Assembly (NCBI GenBank): GCA_013398175.1
Contig: VZRZ01004144.1
Coordinates: 84,930 to 148,929, forward strand
DNA length: 64,000 nucleotides
Source of the DNA: Climacteris rufus
Lineage: Eukaryota; Chordata; Aves; Passeriformes; Climacteridae
Reading direction: 5' to 3'
The notes beneath the pieces were generated by a model. It saw only the letters and a program-made list of their open reading frames with translations. It was not told the DNA's origin and did not search any database. The position numbers and the translations under genes are program-made. Below, one piece after another: positions 12,901 to 24,861 of the stretch; within the stretch, counting starts at the first letter, position 1; each line of letters begins with the position of its first letter.

Positions 12901-13207
12901 GTCCTGTGATTGATGTTTTCTTGAGTTTCCCCATTAAATGCATAAATACAGCTCTTTCGATGGCATTTCTGAATTCAGAGTCCAGGCAATCAAGGAGTTT
13001 TCATCTTGTTAATTCATTTGCCTATTTATTTGTATTCCTCAATATTTATATTCTCTTCTTAAGATCTGGATATTAACAATTATCCCCCTAATGATTTTAT
13101 CCTTTCTCATTATCAAATTACAGAGATTTTTTCCAAGCCATTTTGAGCACTATAAGGAATAAGTCAGTATGGATGTGCCATATTTCAATGTTATATATTC
13201 ATGAAAA

Positions 13208-13229
13208 TTGTCAGTGAAGACACTGACAA
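13208..13229. repeat. Perfect hairpin, 9-bp stem and 4-nt loop
   Basis: TTGTCAGTG at 13208-13216 pairs exactly with CACTGACAA at 13221-13229 around loop AAGA. It lies in an AT-rich part of the large intron. The pairing does not extend beyond nine base pairs, so it is not a microRNA-type precursor. Confidence 0.75.
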
Positions 13230-16200
13230 ATTCAATAGACCTATTCAATAATATCATCTTCCAGGCCAGACAAACCTCCCCATATAAGCTTTGATTAGAT
13301 CAAGTCTCAGCAGCCAAATGCCAGCAGAGAAGCTGATGGAGGGGGGAAGAAGGCATTTTCAGCCCAAATTGTCTCCTTTGGTGAAAAATGTGCATCCACA
13401 AATGGTCAGCTTGAGCTGTATTTTTAGGTTCCTCAATGGCAGCAAACTCTCCCTTGGCAGCAGCCTCAGGTGGTGCCTTCTGGAGTCTTGGGTAGTCCTG
13501 GGACTCTCTTGCAGGCAGTGCCTTGGCCCATCTTGCCGATGCTGTTGCTGTGCCCAGAACCGATAACAAGCGCAAAATGCTGCACGTCTGCTCATGGCTG
13601 CTCTGTTCCCTGCTCTCCCTCCTGGTTTCCCATGGGATTTCGAATCTACATGACAGTCTTGGATCTTTTTCAGACCACTTCCTGGCACTGGGGCCTTCCT
13701 GGCACTACTGGAGGTGCTCAGGCGAGTAATCCGGCAGATGCTTGTGTTGCCCAAGCAAACTCAGTGCTCCACCAAAAAGGGCAAAATCCATCTGTGTCAA
13801 CACATCATCTTCCCTTGGCTGGGACAGGGCTGTGGGATGAAGGCCATGAAAGCCATCACAGATTACAAGGATAAAGATGAGTCTCAGACTCTTCATTGAG
13901 TCTCTTCAAAAGTGCAAGAGTCTTGGACTCCAAAATAAATACAAATTTAGTCACAGCCATCTTCATTGTCTGTAATAAGCCTGGAGAGTGGCCAGGAATC
14001 AGAAGAGCAGTGCTGAATTTCTATAGTGACTTTTTTTTCCCCTCTGTACTAAAACATGAGAACATCAGACTAGATTCCTTCTCCAGATTTTAACATTTTC
14101 AAAGTAGGTTAAGTTTGGAGTGTAAACCACTTGACGTTGTCCGTTTAAATTAAAATTTGTGTCTACTACTATGTCAGCCGTTTGCTAAACTACTGAAGAA
14201 TAATAAAGCCCCAGAGCTTAGCTATGGGATATAAACTATCATGCAGTTTTGCTCTGCCTTTGTGAACCAGGCTTTCCTTTCTTCTTGATGGAACTAGCAA
14301 GTGAGACACAAAGCTGAACACTGTGCAACCATCACAGCTAGAGAGAAACCATTTCTCATCTGCAGCTTTGTAAAAACATGGGGGAAATTACATCCTTGCA
14401 TATGCAGATTTGCTTGGCTTTTGATTCCTCAGACTCCAAGTCAGAGGTTGTCACACTAAACAAATAGATTATATAGAAACCGTTCCTGCTATTCCATCAA
14501 ATCACTTAAAAATTGAAAAACCCCACATTTTAATATTTTGACAGCTGTGTGGCAACATGAACGCTGTCTAGCTGCAGCCTCCACCTGCACTCCCACACAG
14601 ACACACACACTCCGGCCTGTGGGAGAGCAGGAACAGCACAATCGGTAGATTCTTTTTAAAATGGGAAGCTTTTAAATGCTGCTGCAATCATTAATTTGCA
14701 TTTACAAATTGTTATTTGCATTTGTTTGCAAGGTCTTATGAAAATGTACTTCGTTTTATGCACAGTGAAAGTCCTCAAAGGGTGGTAGATGAGCTCTACA
14801 AAACACAGAAAAGAAATGTCTAGGTTGTATGTCAGGCCGTACAATTTAGGGTTTTTTTGGCCTGTGACTTGAGGAAAGCAGTGGGGGCATTTCCCTCTGG
14901 GAGATGGCCATACATTTACCCCACATGCTGAATGTTGTATAAGATGTCTGATTATTCAGAAATGTAGATGTCTACAAATAGCTGAAGTCTGGAGTACATA
15001 AACTCAAGATGATGTAAAAACAGAGCCAGTTTCCATTTCTAAAATAATTTCCTAATAGAGTCAGGTGTAGAAGGTATTTCAGTCTTGCTTTGCCTACCTA
15101 ATCCAGGCACTCATGATAGAAAAGTTTTCAAAAGGAAGAACAGAGGGAATGTCTCCGTTCATTGTGTGGAACCTGGAGGATTTTTAAAATCAATCGTGTT
15201 TACCATCATGGAAAGTAGCATGGTGTTTGGCAATATTTAACTGTGTGTAGCTTAATTTAATTTAGGGAATACTGTAAGAAATGGACTTAAAAAGTTAATT
15301 CTATTCTGGGATGCTTCTGAGTGGTTTTCAAAGGTGAGAGAGAGATCACTGTGTTTTGGTAGCCTGATGGTCTCCAGCCCTTCTGTTGCCTTGAAGCTCC
15401 TCCACTGTTGTTGATAACCAGAAGAAAATCTATAAAGTAGAGATAGATACCAGCTGGTAGGTTAAGAAATCCTGCTGCCAGCTATTTCTGAACTTAAGTC
15501 TGAGTAGCCCAGCTGTGTCAGTCCCAACTACTCACTTGGCCCCCAAAACCTCCACTTGTCCTGGGCGCTTTTTAAATGAAAACTTGCAGCTGCTTCTTTC
15601 AATGGTTTAACTCCAGAATTTTAAAAGGTGGAAAGTCCCACTCCAGCATTTTTCTGAGTTGTCAGGAGGGCTGGATGCTTTATTTCTAAAATATGAAAAG
15701 CTGGGGCAATAAAGCAGTCGTCTTGCAGTGAGCACTGCAGCACAAACTGCCCCAAGTGCTTTTCTTCTATAGATCTCTCAAATTTACCTTTAGATCCTGT
15801 TTGACTCTATCTTGCTGAAATCTACATAATTTTTTTGGAATGGGAGACAGTCACTCTGTTGTAGGGGGTCACATAATAGCCTCACAAACAAGTCCCCTGC
15901 CAGGAAGGAAGCTGCTGCACTCCAGAGCACTGTGCCTTGTGATTTAACAGCACTTATTCCTAACAGTCTTTTCCTGAGGAGCATGCAAAATAAAAACAGG
16001 CTTATGGAGATTTTAAAAACAAGCGAGAGGAAGAGAAAAATACTGCTCATTTAATCTGCCAGCCTCAAGAGAATACCTCACTTTTTATGGGAGTTCTCCT
16101 CTAACTTTGAATTGCATGTGCTAAGCTTGGTAAAATGTGCCTTGTTTTTTTGGATTTCTGGAGGTTTTGTGGTTTTATAATGAGATAAATTGTGCCTTTT

Positions 16201-19042
16201 CATTACTTACGATTTCCCAGTGTCATGCTCATGGAACCTGTAATTGTTAGCATTAAAACTTAAATTAGGTCTCAGGTGAACTGCTAGACGTCTCTTAACC
16301 TAGACTGATGTAGCTCAAGGAGGAAGAACATTTCCATTTGTGCCTCCAAAGCTTAGCCCTTAATTTAGTCACTAATGAATGTGAATCAGAAGTTGCAGAA
16401 TTCGTTTGTACTTTCTTCCCATAATAAACAAATTCTGTATTGTTGTGAGTGAACATTATAAAGAAAGCTATTTGATTTGCATTAAAGCTTCATAGCCTGA
16501 AAATTCAGTAAATCCAGGGTAAGAATTTGATCTGTAGGAAACAAACAGGAAAAATAAGTTCCAACTTGTAACACCAATATTGGCATAGGCTAAATAATAC
16601 AAAGTCAGACCAGGCTATTTTACTGTTGTCAGCATTCCTGAAGCATTTAAGTCCTGGAAATAAACTCAGGTGTAAAGCTTCCTTAAGATTTGGAGTGAGG
16701 GTGGAGTTTGTAATGCAAGTATATTTTTATCTGGGGTTTCCATCAGAACTGTGCAAAATTTATAAAGCTTGCTCCAAACACGTCTGCTTGCCCAAGACCG
16801 TGTGCCTTACTGGTTGGTTTTCCCCTTATGCTATCATGTAAGCAGTCTTCTGTAACATTTTGTTCTCTTAAAGGTTATGGATAAAAACAGAAATAGTTTG
16901 TGCAATAGAGATGAACAGACCTGAGTTCATATAGGCATTTCTATAGATTCTTCCATTTGTGTCCCAGTCCATAAACACATAGTGTGTCACTTACATATGT
17001 TTGGTCTTATTTGGAGCATAGAAACCCATCCTCACAAGCAAATCTGAACCTTTCAGTGCTAGCTGATCTTTTTGTCCTCTGCTCAGTATCTGTATTTTGA
17101 TCAGAAGAATGGGTAAGCTCAAAGAGAGGTAAAGCTTGCAGTAAAGACACTTTTGTGCTTACACATAAAAATGTGATCCCTAAAACTCAACACTGGTTGA
17201 AATGTGTCTGATTTCTCCAATGATCTTTAACCAGACACCTTCTTCCTTAATAGGACCTCTAATGGCAAGAGCTACTCAGAAGAAGGGTACAGACCCTTGG
17301 AAAATAACTTTTATGGTTTGCAATCCTGCTACCTGTTATGCTCTAGTTAAAGCTACTCCCAATTTATTTTTCCTAGCCTTTGTTTTCAGAGGTTTATGGG
17401 AACAAAGCAACATGATCTACAGTCACTGTTCTGCTGCCTTGAATATATGGAATATGAACCATAATTCCTGGCCACAGGCTCCACCATTGTGAAAGGATTT
17501 ACAGTTATCAAAAAAGGTCTTTTTATATCTGACTAAATCACATTGTAGCACCTAGTTAATACTGTATCTTTGCCAGATTTCAGATGAGATGTCCCCTGCT
17601 TGCAGGCCCCACCTTTGAGATAGACCATCATTAAATAACAGGGCTCTGTATGAATTCCATCTAACAGTTCAGGCAGAGTCCAGCCATGAAGTGGCTTCAC
17701 AGATCTGTAATTCAGTTTTCTACCGATAGCCCCAAACCCACTTCACATCAGAAGTCACAGGGAAGCTGAAGTTCTTGTCTCTTTTGGGGTCTAGAGGGAC
17801 TGTGCAGCCTGGTTCCTCTGTAGGACCAACAAAAGCGTGTGGGTACAGTCTGAGACTTAGGGTGACACCGGGTGGCGGCACACGGGACTCCTGGGGTGCT
17901 CTGCTGTGATGGGTGGGTTTCACACTGTGTCAGCTGTGGTGCTGCTGTAGCTATCAGTCTGTAACTCCCAGCACTTCATCCACATGCCAGGAGGATGGTA
18001 GATGCCAGCTGTCTGTGGCATTTTGACATCTTGAAGGCATTTCCCTCTTGATAGCATCTTCTTTCCTTTGTCAACTCCCCTGCCTCTTTTACAAGAAAGG
18101 AAAGTTAAATAAAGGAATCTGAGGCAAGATTCTACCACTTTTCCCAAGGAATAGGGTAGAAAATTAATCCTGGTTTGTGGATTTGGGGAGGAATGTCCCT
18201 TACTCTTGGTTCCATCCTTCCTCTGGGCTCCAGGCACTTTGATTATCTCAAGAGTCATTCTTGAAGGATGCTGTTGAAGATGGTGCACAGCAGCTGTTTG
18301 CCATCCACGACACTAATTTGAATTAGTTGAAAGATATGAAGGAGTACCACAGTGTATATTTATGCCCAGCAGCTCTATTTTAGGCCTAGTTTCTGTAAAT
18401 TTGCTGTTTGGAATTACAGACCCTTCCCAAGGATTTGAGAGTTAAAGTTATAATGAGATGCTAGAATACCCATTTTCAGAAAACATCAACATTTAAATAT
18501 TTGTGTTTGATCTAGTCTGAAATGTTAAAAAAATTATTTTGAAATATTCATAGAACTGAATTTCCTCAGAATTTTGTTTCATGACATGTTTTGGCATTCT
18601 TTATGAAATGTTAGATATCAAAATACCATGAGATGAAAGCAATGACAGTTGTAATAAATAAGTTGTACCGTAAGGAAAGTTGCTACTTAGAACTGAGTGA
18701 AACATCATCTTTTCTAGAAGGAGTATCATCATGTCAAATTGGAATACAAACACAAGATAATTTGATCATTTAGACACATGCAATGGTAACTTGAGGCTTA
18801 AGATAACAAAGACTTTCACCTGGATTCAGGAGTATAAATGCATCTGGTGGTATGAAAGGAAATACGGCTGGGGAAGAAAAGAAGGAGCTGGTGTGTTTAT
18901 TTTTAGTAGACCTTCAGAATTGGACTGGATGGAGACAAGTAGCAAATTTTGCCTAGTTAAATAGATTTGAGTAAAGAAAGCAAAAACAGACAAATAATTT
19001 GCCACATCAGTTTCACTTTGCTGATGGTTCCACTGTGAACCA

Positions 19043-19154
19043 TGGAATACACCTGCTAAAGGGTGTCTTCACCTTTTCCACTGAATACACCTGCTAAATG
19101 GAATACACTTGCTAAAGGGTGTCTTCACCTTTTGCATTGAATACACCTGCTAAA
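19043..19154. repeat. 56-bp tandem duplication (two copies)
   Basis: Copies at 19043-19098 and 19099-19154 differ at three positions. Each unit contains GAATACACYTGCTAAA twice, so the short motif occurs four times. The nested arrangement suggests a smaller duplication followed by duplication of the larger unit. The few differences point to a fairly recent event. Confidence 0.9.
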
Positions 19155-19210
19155 AGCCCCATCTTGCGCTGTTTGAGCAATGCAACATAACTGTTCTTTT
19201 CATATTAACG

Positions 19211-19231
19211 TTCAGTGTATGAAACACTGAA
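19211..19231. repeat. Perfect hairpin, 8-bp stem and 5-nt loop
   Basis: TTCAGTGT at 19211-19218 and ACACTGAA at 19224-19231 are exact complements around loop ATGAA. It lies just downstream of the 56-bp tandem duplication. No function can be assigned. Confidence 0.7.
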
Positions 19232-22200
19232 ACCACGAGAGACAGAAACTTGTTTCTTAAGGAAAATGGAAATGGTTTAGAGAAGGTATGAAATGCAGCA
19301 GGAGATGCAGCACTTTGAATATCAGCTATGCCCTCTCCCATACCTCTGTCCATAGAAACATTCCTCTGCTTTCAGGATAAAGCCAGCCTCAGCAGTTTGA
19401 GGCTGTATCACCAAGCTAGCAGAAGTGCTCTTAATAACTCAGATTTGAGAAGCAACATTTACCTGCCTACAGAGACAACTTCTTACACACTTTGGCTGTC
19501 ATTTTACCTTGTACCCATGAGCTCTGAGTGTGAAACTCTCTTCTTGGAAATACAACAGCTGTAAACAAAGTGTGCTATTAGAGAACCAGTGGCAGTGCAT
19601 GTCAGAATATGATCAGCGCTGAAGCAAAATGCACTGCTTTGCCTACTGCTATCACAAGCCTTAGCCATTTTAGACAGTATTACATAACAGCAAAATATTT
19701 TTCATAAGGGAAAAATATTCATTGTCCCTATGGTTTTAATCTCCCTCTTATTTTATCTGTGGTTTAAAGCTGTGTCAGGTATTCATCAGAAACACGCCTT
19801 CCACAGAGTATTTCATTTACAATTTCATTTAATAATGGAAGTGCACTTCTATCCAGCTAGGATGGGAAAGGATTAAATAAAAAGCACTGTTCTAAAATCA
19901 ACTAACCTGTGTAGCCAGTGTCTGTGCTCTGCAAATGAAGTAGCCATGGAAAGGCTTGTTATTAGTCTATAATATCAAAACTGATAAACTATTACTGTTT
20001 TGTCAGGCATGATATATGCTAAACATTTTCTTCTGCAGATTGCCTCTACAAGAACTGTGACTGTTTTTAGACACATCTGGCACTGCAGATTTTTTCTGTC
20101 CTGCATTTCAGTGATTTAAAAGGCCTTGGCTGGGCAGAAGGATGTCAGCTGTTTGGTTTAAAATACTGTTATAAGAGTCAGTAAGGTTTAAAGAGGCAGT
20201 AGGTAAAATTCTGGCCTTGCTGAAACTAGTGGGAGAATGGCCATTGAGTTTAATGGCTTTGAGATTTCTCTGTATGGCTTTTTCATCCATTTTTATTCTT
20301 AGTAAATTTTCCATTTCCCAGAATTGCCCTTCCTTTTCCATTCAGCTTCTCCTACTTTCAATATTAGCTCTAGGAGTGAGCACTGAGTTAAAGTACCAAA
20401 CCCTTTATTTTCACAAATGCCATCTTTACAGCTCCCTTCTGTGGCACTTCTGTAAGACAATAATAACCTGTGTATAACAATCCTAAAAGCAGGTATTCAT
20501 TTATTAAAAAAAAAAAAATGTTCTTAATAGACTTTTCTAGCTGTGTTTCAAAATGGGCTGTGTGACCAGTGACGAATGCCAAGACCTCAGTGGCACAGAG
20601 AAGCTGTTACACACTTTGTGGAAGGAAATAGCAGGGCAAGCTCTGTGCTTGCTTTCTGTCCTGTCACGCAGGGAGAGCCACGGGGTCTGGATAGAAGAGT
20701 TTGATGGGAGACAGGCAACGAGACCCTATCTGCTGTTGGCTTATTTCAGCAGGCAGAGCCTGAACTGGGTCCATGGGGAAGTCAACTCAAGGAGGCTGTG
20801 CTTCTGGAAGAGTTTGCAGTCAGCAGACAGAGAGAGGTTACAGCTTCACAGCAATGTCTTCAGTGGGAGTGTGCCCTGGAAGGGTCTCTTCCAGCTCCTT
20901 AGACTGCTCGTAAGCACAAAGGATGTCCTGCAGGGTGGGGTGGGCTTTTCCGTGCATCTGAGAGATAAGCTATTGCCTGAGACACCCTTGACATTGGAGT
21001 AATAGACAAAAAGCCTAAACTTGTATGGCAAGATTGAACCCTTTTGATGCAAACCCAAGAACAGGCAAAAGTTTTGGCTTTGTCCTTCCCTTGCAGAGTT
21101 TCATGACAGATGGGAAACTCTGTATCTTTAATGAAATGGGGAAAGGAAAGTAGCAGATTTTGCTGCAGTAGCATTTTACATTGTTTTACCATTTTCTCCT
21201 ATGCTTAAAATTTGGAACATTAAGAGATGCCTCTCCAGCATCAGGCATGGGAAAAAAAGCATACTGCAATCCTGTTTACCAAGTAGGAATTTCAAACGTG
21301 TAGTCTGCTGAAAGCCAACCCTCTGAGCAGCCACAAAAGATTTTAACAATAGAACGGGGCTGATACAGAAAGCAAGGTTGTAGACTGTGTGGACCCATTG
21401 CCAGCACTGCTTTACAATGCAGGACTCAGGGCAGAGTAAAAATAACAACAAACCATGCAGGATTCATCTCTCAGTAAGTGTAGTGTGTGCTTTGTACAGA
21501 GGAGTGATCACGGGTTTGCAACATGCCAATAAAATGTTTCTGAGCATAACAAAACTTTTCTGAATACCCGAAAAAAAGCAGTGAAAAGCATGGCTGAAAC
21601 CATGCCTTTAGCCAACAGCAGACATATCTTTGAGTAGTCACAGGCCATTCAGGGTCATGCTCTGGCAACTAAAATAACCAGGACATTCACAAGGGATTTG
21701 CCAGGCATGTGATTCAGGAAGTGTACAAAAATACCACATATAGGAGTCAAGTATTTTTATTTCAGTCTCCTATTTTTTCACACACACTTCCCCCAAATTC
21801 TGCAGCTCTTTCTTTAGTTTCCTAGATGAATCCTCTCAGGCAGCATGTTTTTACAAGCACAGATGCTACTTTGGAAAAAAATAAAGGAGGGAAGGGAGCC
21901 AAATGGGTGTCACACTTCAGCTTGGCAGCATCTTGCCAACATGTGCCCCAAAAAAAAAAATTTTAAAAAAAGACTGCTTTTAGTAATCAAAACTGAATAT
22001 AAAATCAGTGCAAAACTAGGACTGTAAAACCTTCAGATTGTCAAAAGGACTGAAGGAAACGCCTTGTAGCCAAAATGACATCCCTGACCTACTTGTCTGC
22101 ACTGTCACGTACCTGAGTAACCTTTTCATCTCCGTGCCTTCCATCAACCTCTCTGACAATTTTGCCATTCATGCTGGCTTTCAGTTGTAATTTTTTGAGT

Positions 22201-24826
22201 TTGTTTGAAGTGTGCAACCAAAAACGAGTCTCATAACACCATACTGGCAGACCTAAATATAAGTCAGAGACCTTTTCAAACACTGCTTCTCTGTGGAAAA
22301 CCATCCATTCAGACCTGTAGTTCCTATTGGAAATTAGGGGACAGCCTGGTAATTGGATTAGGGTGTGCTTTTATTTGCAGCAGTTTCTCAAAAGGAAGTT
22401 CCTGCTTTGTTTCATTGATTGCCTGCCTGATGTTTCTGCCAGTAAAAGCCAGGCACACAGCTGAAGGGGAAGGATGGATGGGAAATGCAGCTCTGTGTTA
22501 TGTAAGATGTGCCTGTTCTCTCTGAATGTGATCAGGTAGATACAGGTTATAAGTACATCTCCATACAAACTGGGGGCATGCTTGGTTAATCTACATTTTA
22601 ACTGCTTTAAAGCAATTTTTATCAGTGTACTCCTTAAAATTTGGAAGAGCTGCTAGTTGCATCAGTGCTTAAATTCCTGCAGGCCACCTGCATAGGTGCC
22701 AAAAAAGGGGTAACTTCCAGACACCTGGGATTGGATGTGCGAATTGGAGACCTTTGGAGTCTACACAGTTGTGGAGATTGGAGGGAGGAGGGAAAAACTG
22801 TATTGGGCTTCCACATTTCTAGAGAGAGTTTGGAAATACCAAATTGAATTTACAGGTGTAGTCCTGGAAACTTGTCAGGCTCAATCTTACATGGTACAGG
22901 AGTTAACCTGGCAGGAATTGCAAGGGCATAATTTAGGGCATAGCAATGCTACTCTGAGAGCACTTGCACCCCATTTCTCCCGTTTTATCAACCCCATTGA
23001 GGAAAAACGTGTTTTAGGCAGGCAAGATGAATCCTGGTTTTTTTGGATGGCAGCTGAAGGTGTAGGCCTGCTTGAGCCCCCTTGGAGCACACCTGCAGCT
23101 GGGAGCTGGAGACATCATTAGTCATGCGACTGTCCCCCAGGGCAGCACTAGCAAAGCAGTCCTGCTTCCTCCTCACATCAATATTCCTGACACCCATCTT
23201 AAAACTTAGGTCATGCGTATCCATCTGCTCTTCAGAAAGTGTCAGAAGGATACAAATATCCCTTCACTATTTTTAGAGCCATATCAAAAGTATTTATCAG
23301 CTTTCTGGCACCTCATCCCATTTGTCATAGTTGATGCTATCTACCAGTTGGCAGTGGAGGATGAGGTGCTCTAGTAAAGCACTGGCGATGGATGAAACTC
23401 CATAAGCTGCGACCACAGTGACGGTGACTCCTGGGAGTTGTTGTGCCTGTTGTCACAGTCAGGAAGCGCCTGTCACAGTCTTCTGAGAGCAGGCAGAGCC
23501 ACAGCTCACGGAGCAGCTCATCCTCACCTCGGTGTTTCCCAACCCAGGGGGTACAGGAGGAGGCCTGCCCACAGCCAGGGAGCAGGACTGAGCTGTGAGA
23601 GAGGAGGACAGCTGGTGTGCGGTGACCACCATCCACGCTGCTTCCCACCAGCCCTCCCACACTGCCTGGTGATGCCGCAAGACCGCTTCCTTCAGCGCAC
23701 ACCTCGCTGTGCATCCCAGCACCAGCGTGCGCGAGGATGGCGCTCAGTCTGTGTGTGATACATGATTCATGCAGCTCGTGCAAGGTGGTACATGAGGGGT
23801 GTTGGGAGTCTTGGTTTTCCATGCGCACATTGCCAATGGGAAACTCTTCCAGTTCCTCCATAGCACATACCTCGAGGCCTGGCACCAGGCAGCTCTTTAA
23901 TGTGCAGGTAACGTGTTCATCGGCCTCGTGCCACAAAATCGGGCTGTTTTCATAGCACTGTTGGTTTTTAGAAGGCAATGTATTCAGGTTGAAACTTTGC
24001 CCACATACCATCTGCTTCAGCCTTATCTTTCCTTGACAAGAAAACTGAATACATAATGTCCACTTGGCTTTCCTGGCATTACATAAGGTTGTGGTTTTGT
24101 GTTAGGTTTGCAGTTTCAGAGCTCCTCAGCAGCTCTTGCAACATGCTCCTGCTCTCATTTTCAAGTGGAAAATCAGTGACAAAAATCAATACCATCTTCA
24201 TAGCTATAATGAATGTGACCCACAGCCTTTTTTAGGATGACCACAAGCTTCCATCATACGTCCAAGGCCTATTTGCAAATATTGATTGGTATTGGAGATT
24301 ATCTGTAGCCATTTCATACGAAATCTTAAGGTCTTGCAGTTTTGCTCTCTCTGCTCGGTTTGGTATCAAAGGTACAGCTATACAAGACCCACCCAGAGAC
24401 AATATTGATAGCCAAGGTTGCCAAATTATGAAAATTAGGTGTTTCAGGTTTTTGTAAGCTGCTTAAGGAGGATGGTTCTCAGTCAGCTCCAAGTGAGTTA
24501 AAGCACTGCTTTGGAATCGCAGCAGATTCTGTTTACTTGAAGTGGGGGAAAAAAAGTGGAACCTTCATATGCAAATATATGGCATTTGGAAATGTCATAT
24601 AGCCACATCTACATATAAATAAGCTGCTCTGGAGTGCTGCACTAGCCAGGCTGCTTTGATATAGAAATTGCATAGTAGCACACAAAGCAGAAACAGCAGG
24701 ACACCACTCAGTTGAGTTTGGGGAGTTTTGTTCCTTAATCACCACTTAACTAAGTTAACTAATATTGCTGTGTCACTGCAGTGTTAGATGGGGGAGGGTT
24801 GTGAAGAGCTGCTAGTTGGTGAGAAT

Positions 24827-24861
24827 TGTGTGTGTGTGTGTGTGTGTGTGTGCACGCGCGC
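24827..24861. repeat. (TG)13 microsatellite running into a CG-rich alternating tract
   Basis: Thirteen TG repeats occupy 24827-24852 and continue as CACGCGCGC to 24861, keeping strict pyrimidine/purine alternation for 35 bases. This is a length-variable microsatellite and a good Z-DNA candidate. The open frames through it on both strands are repeat artefacts. Confidence 0.95.

Noticed and set aside
13208..13229. Hairpin considered as a microRNA precursor
   Set aside because: The stem is only 9 bp and does not extend; a microRNA precursor needs a much longer paired stem. The same holds for the hairpin at 19211-19231.
23337..24011. 224-codon open frame on the minus strand inside the large TMEFF2 intron
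   Set aside because: No recognisable domain, no coding-like codon pattern, and part of it overlaps open frames on the plus strand in a locally GC-rich patch. A protein search with this frame against bird proteomes would be decisive; a clear hit would revive it as a pseudogene or nested gene.
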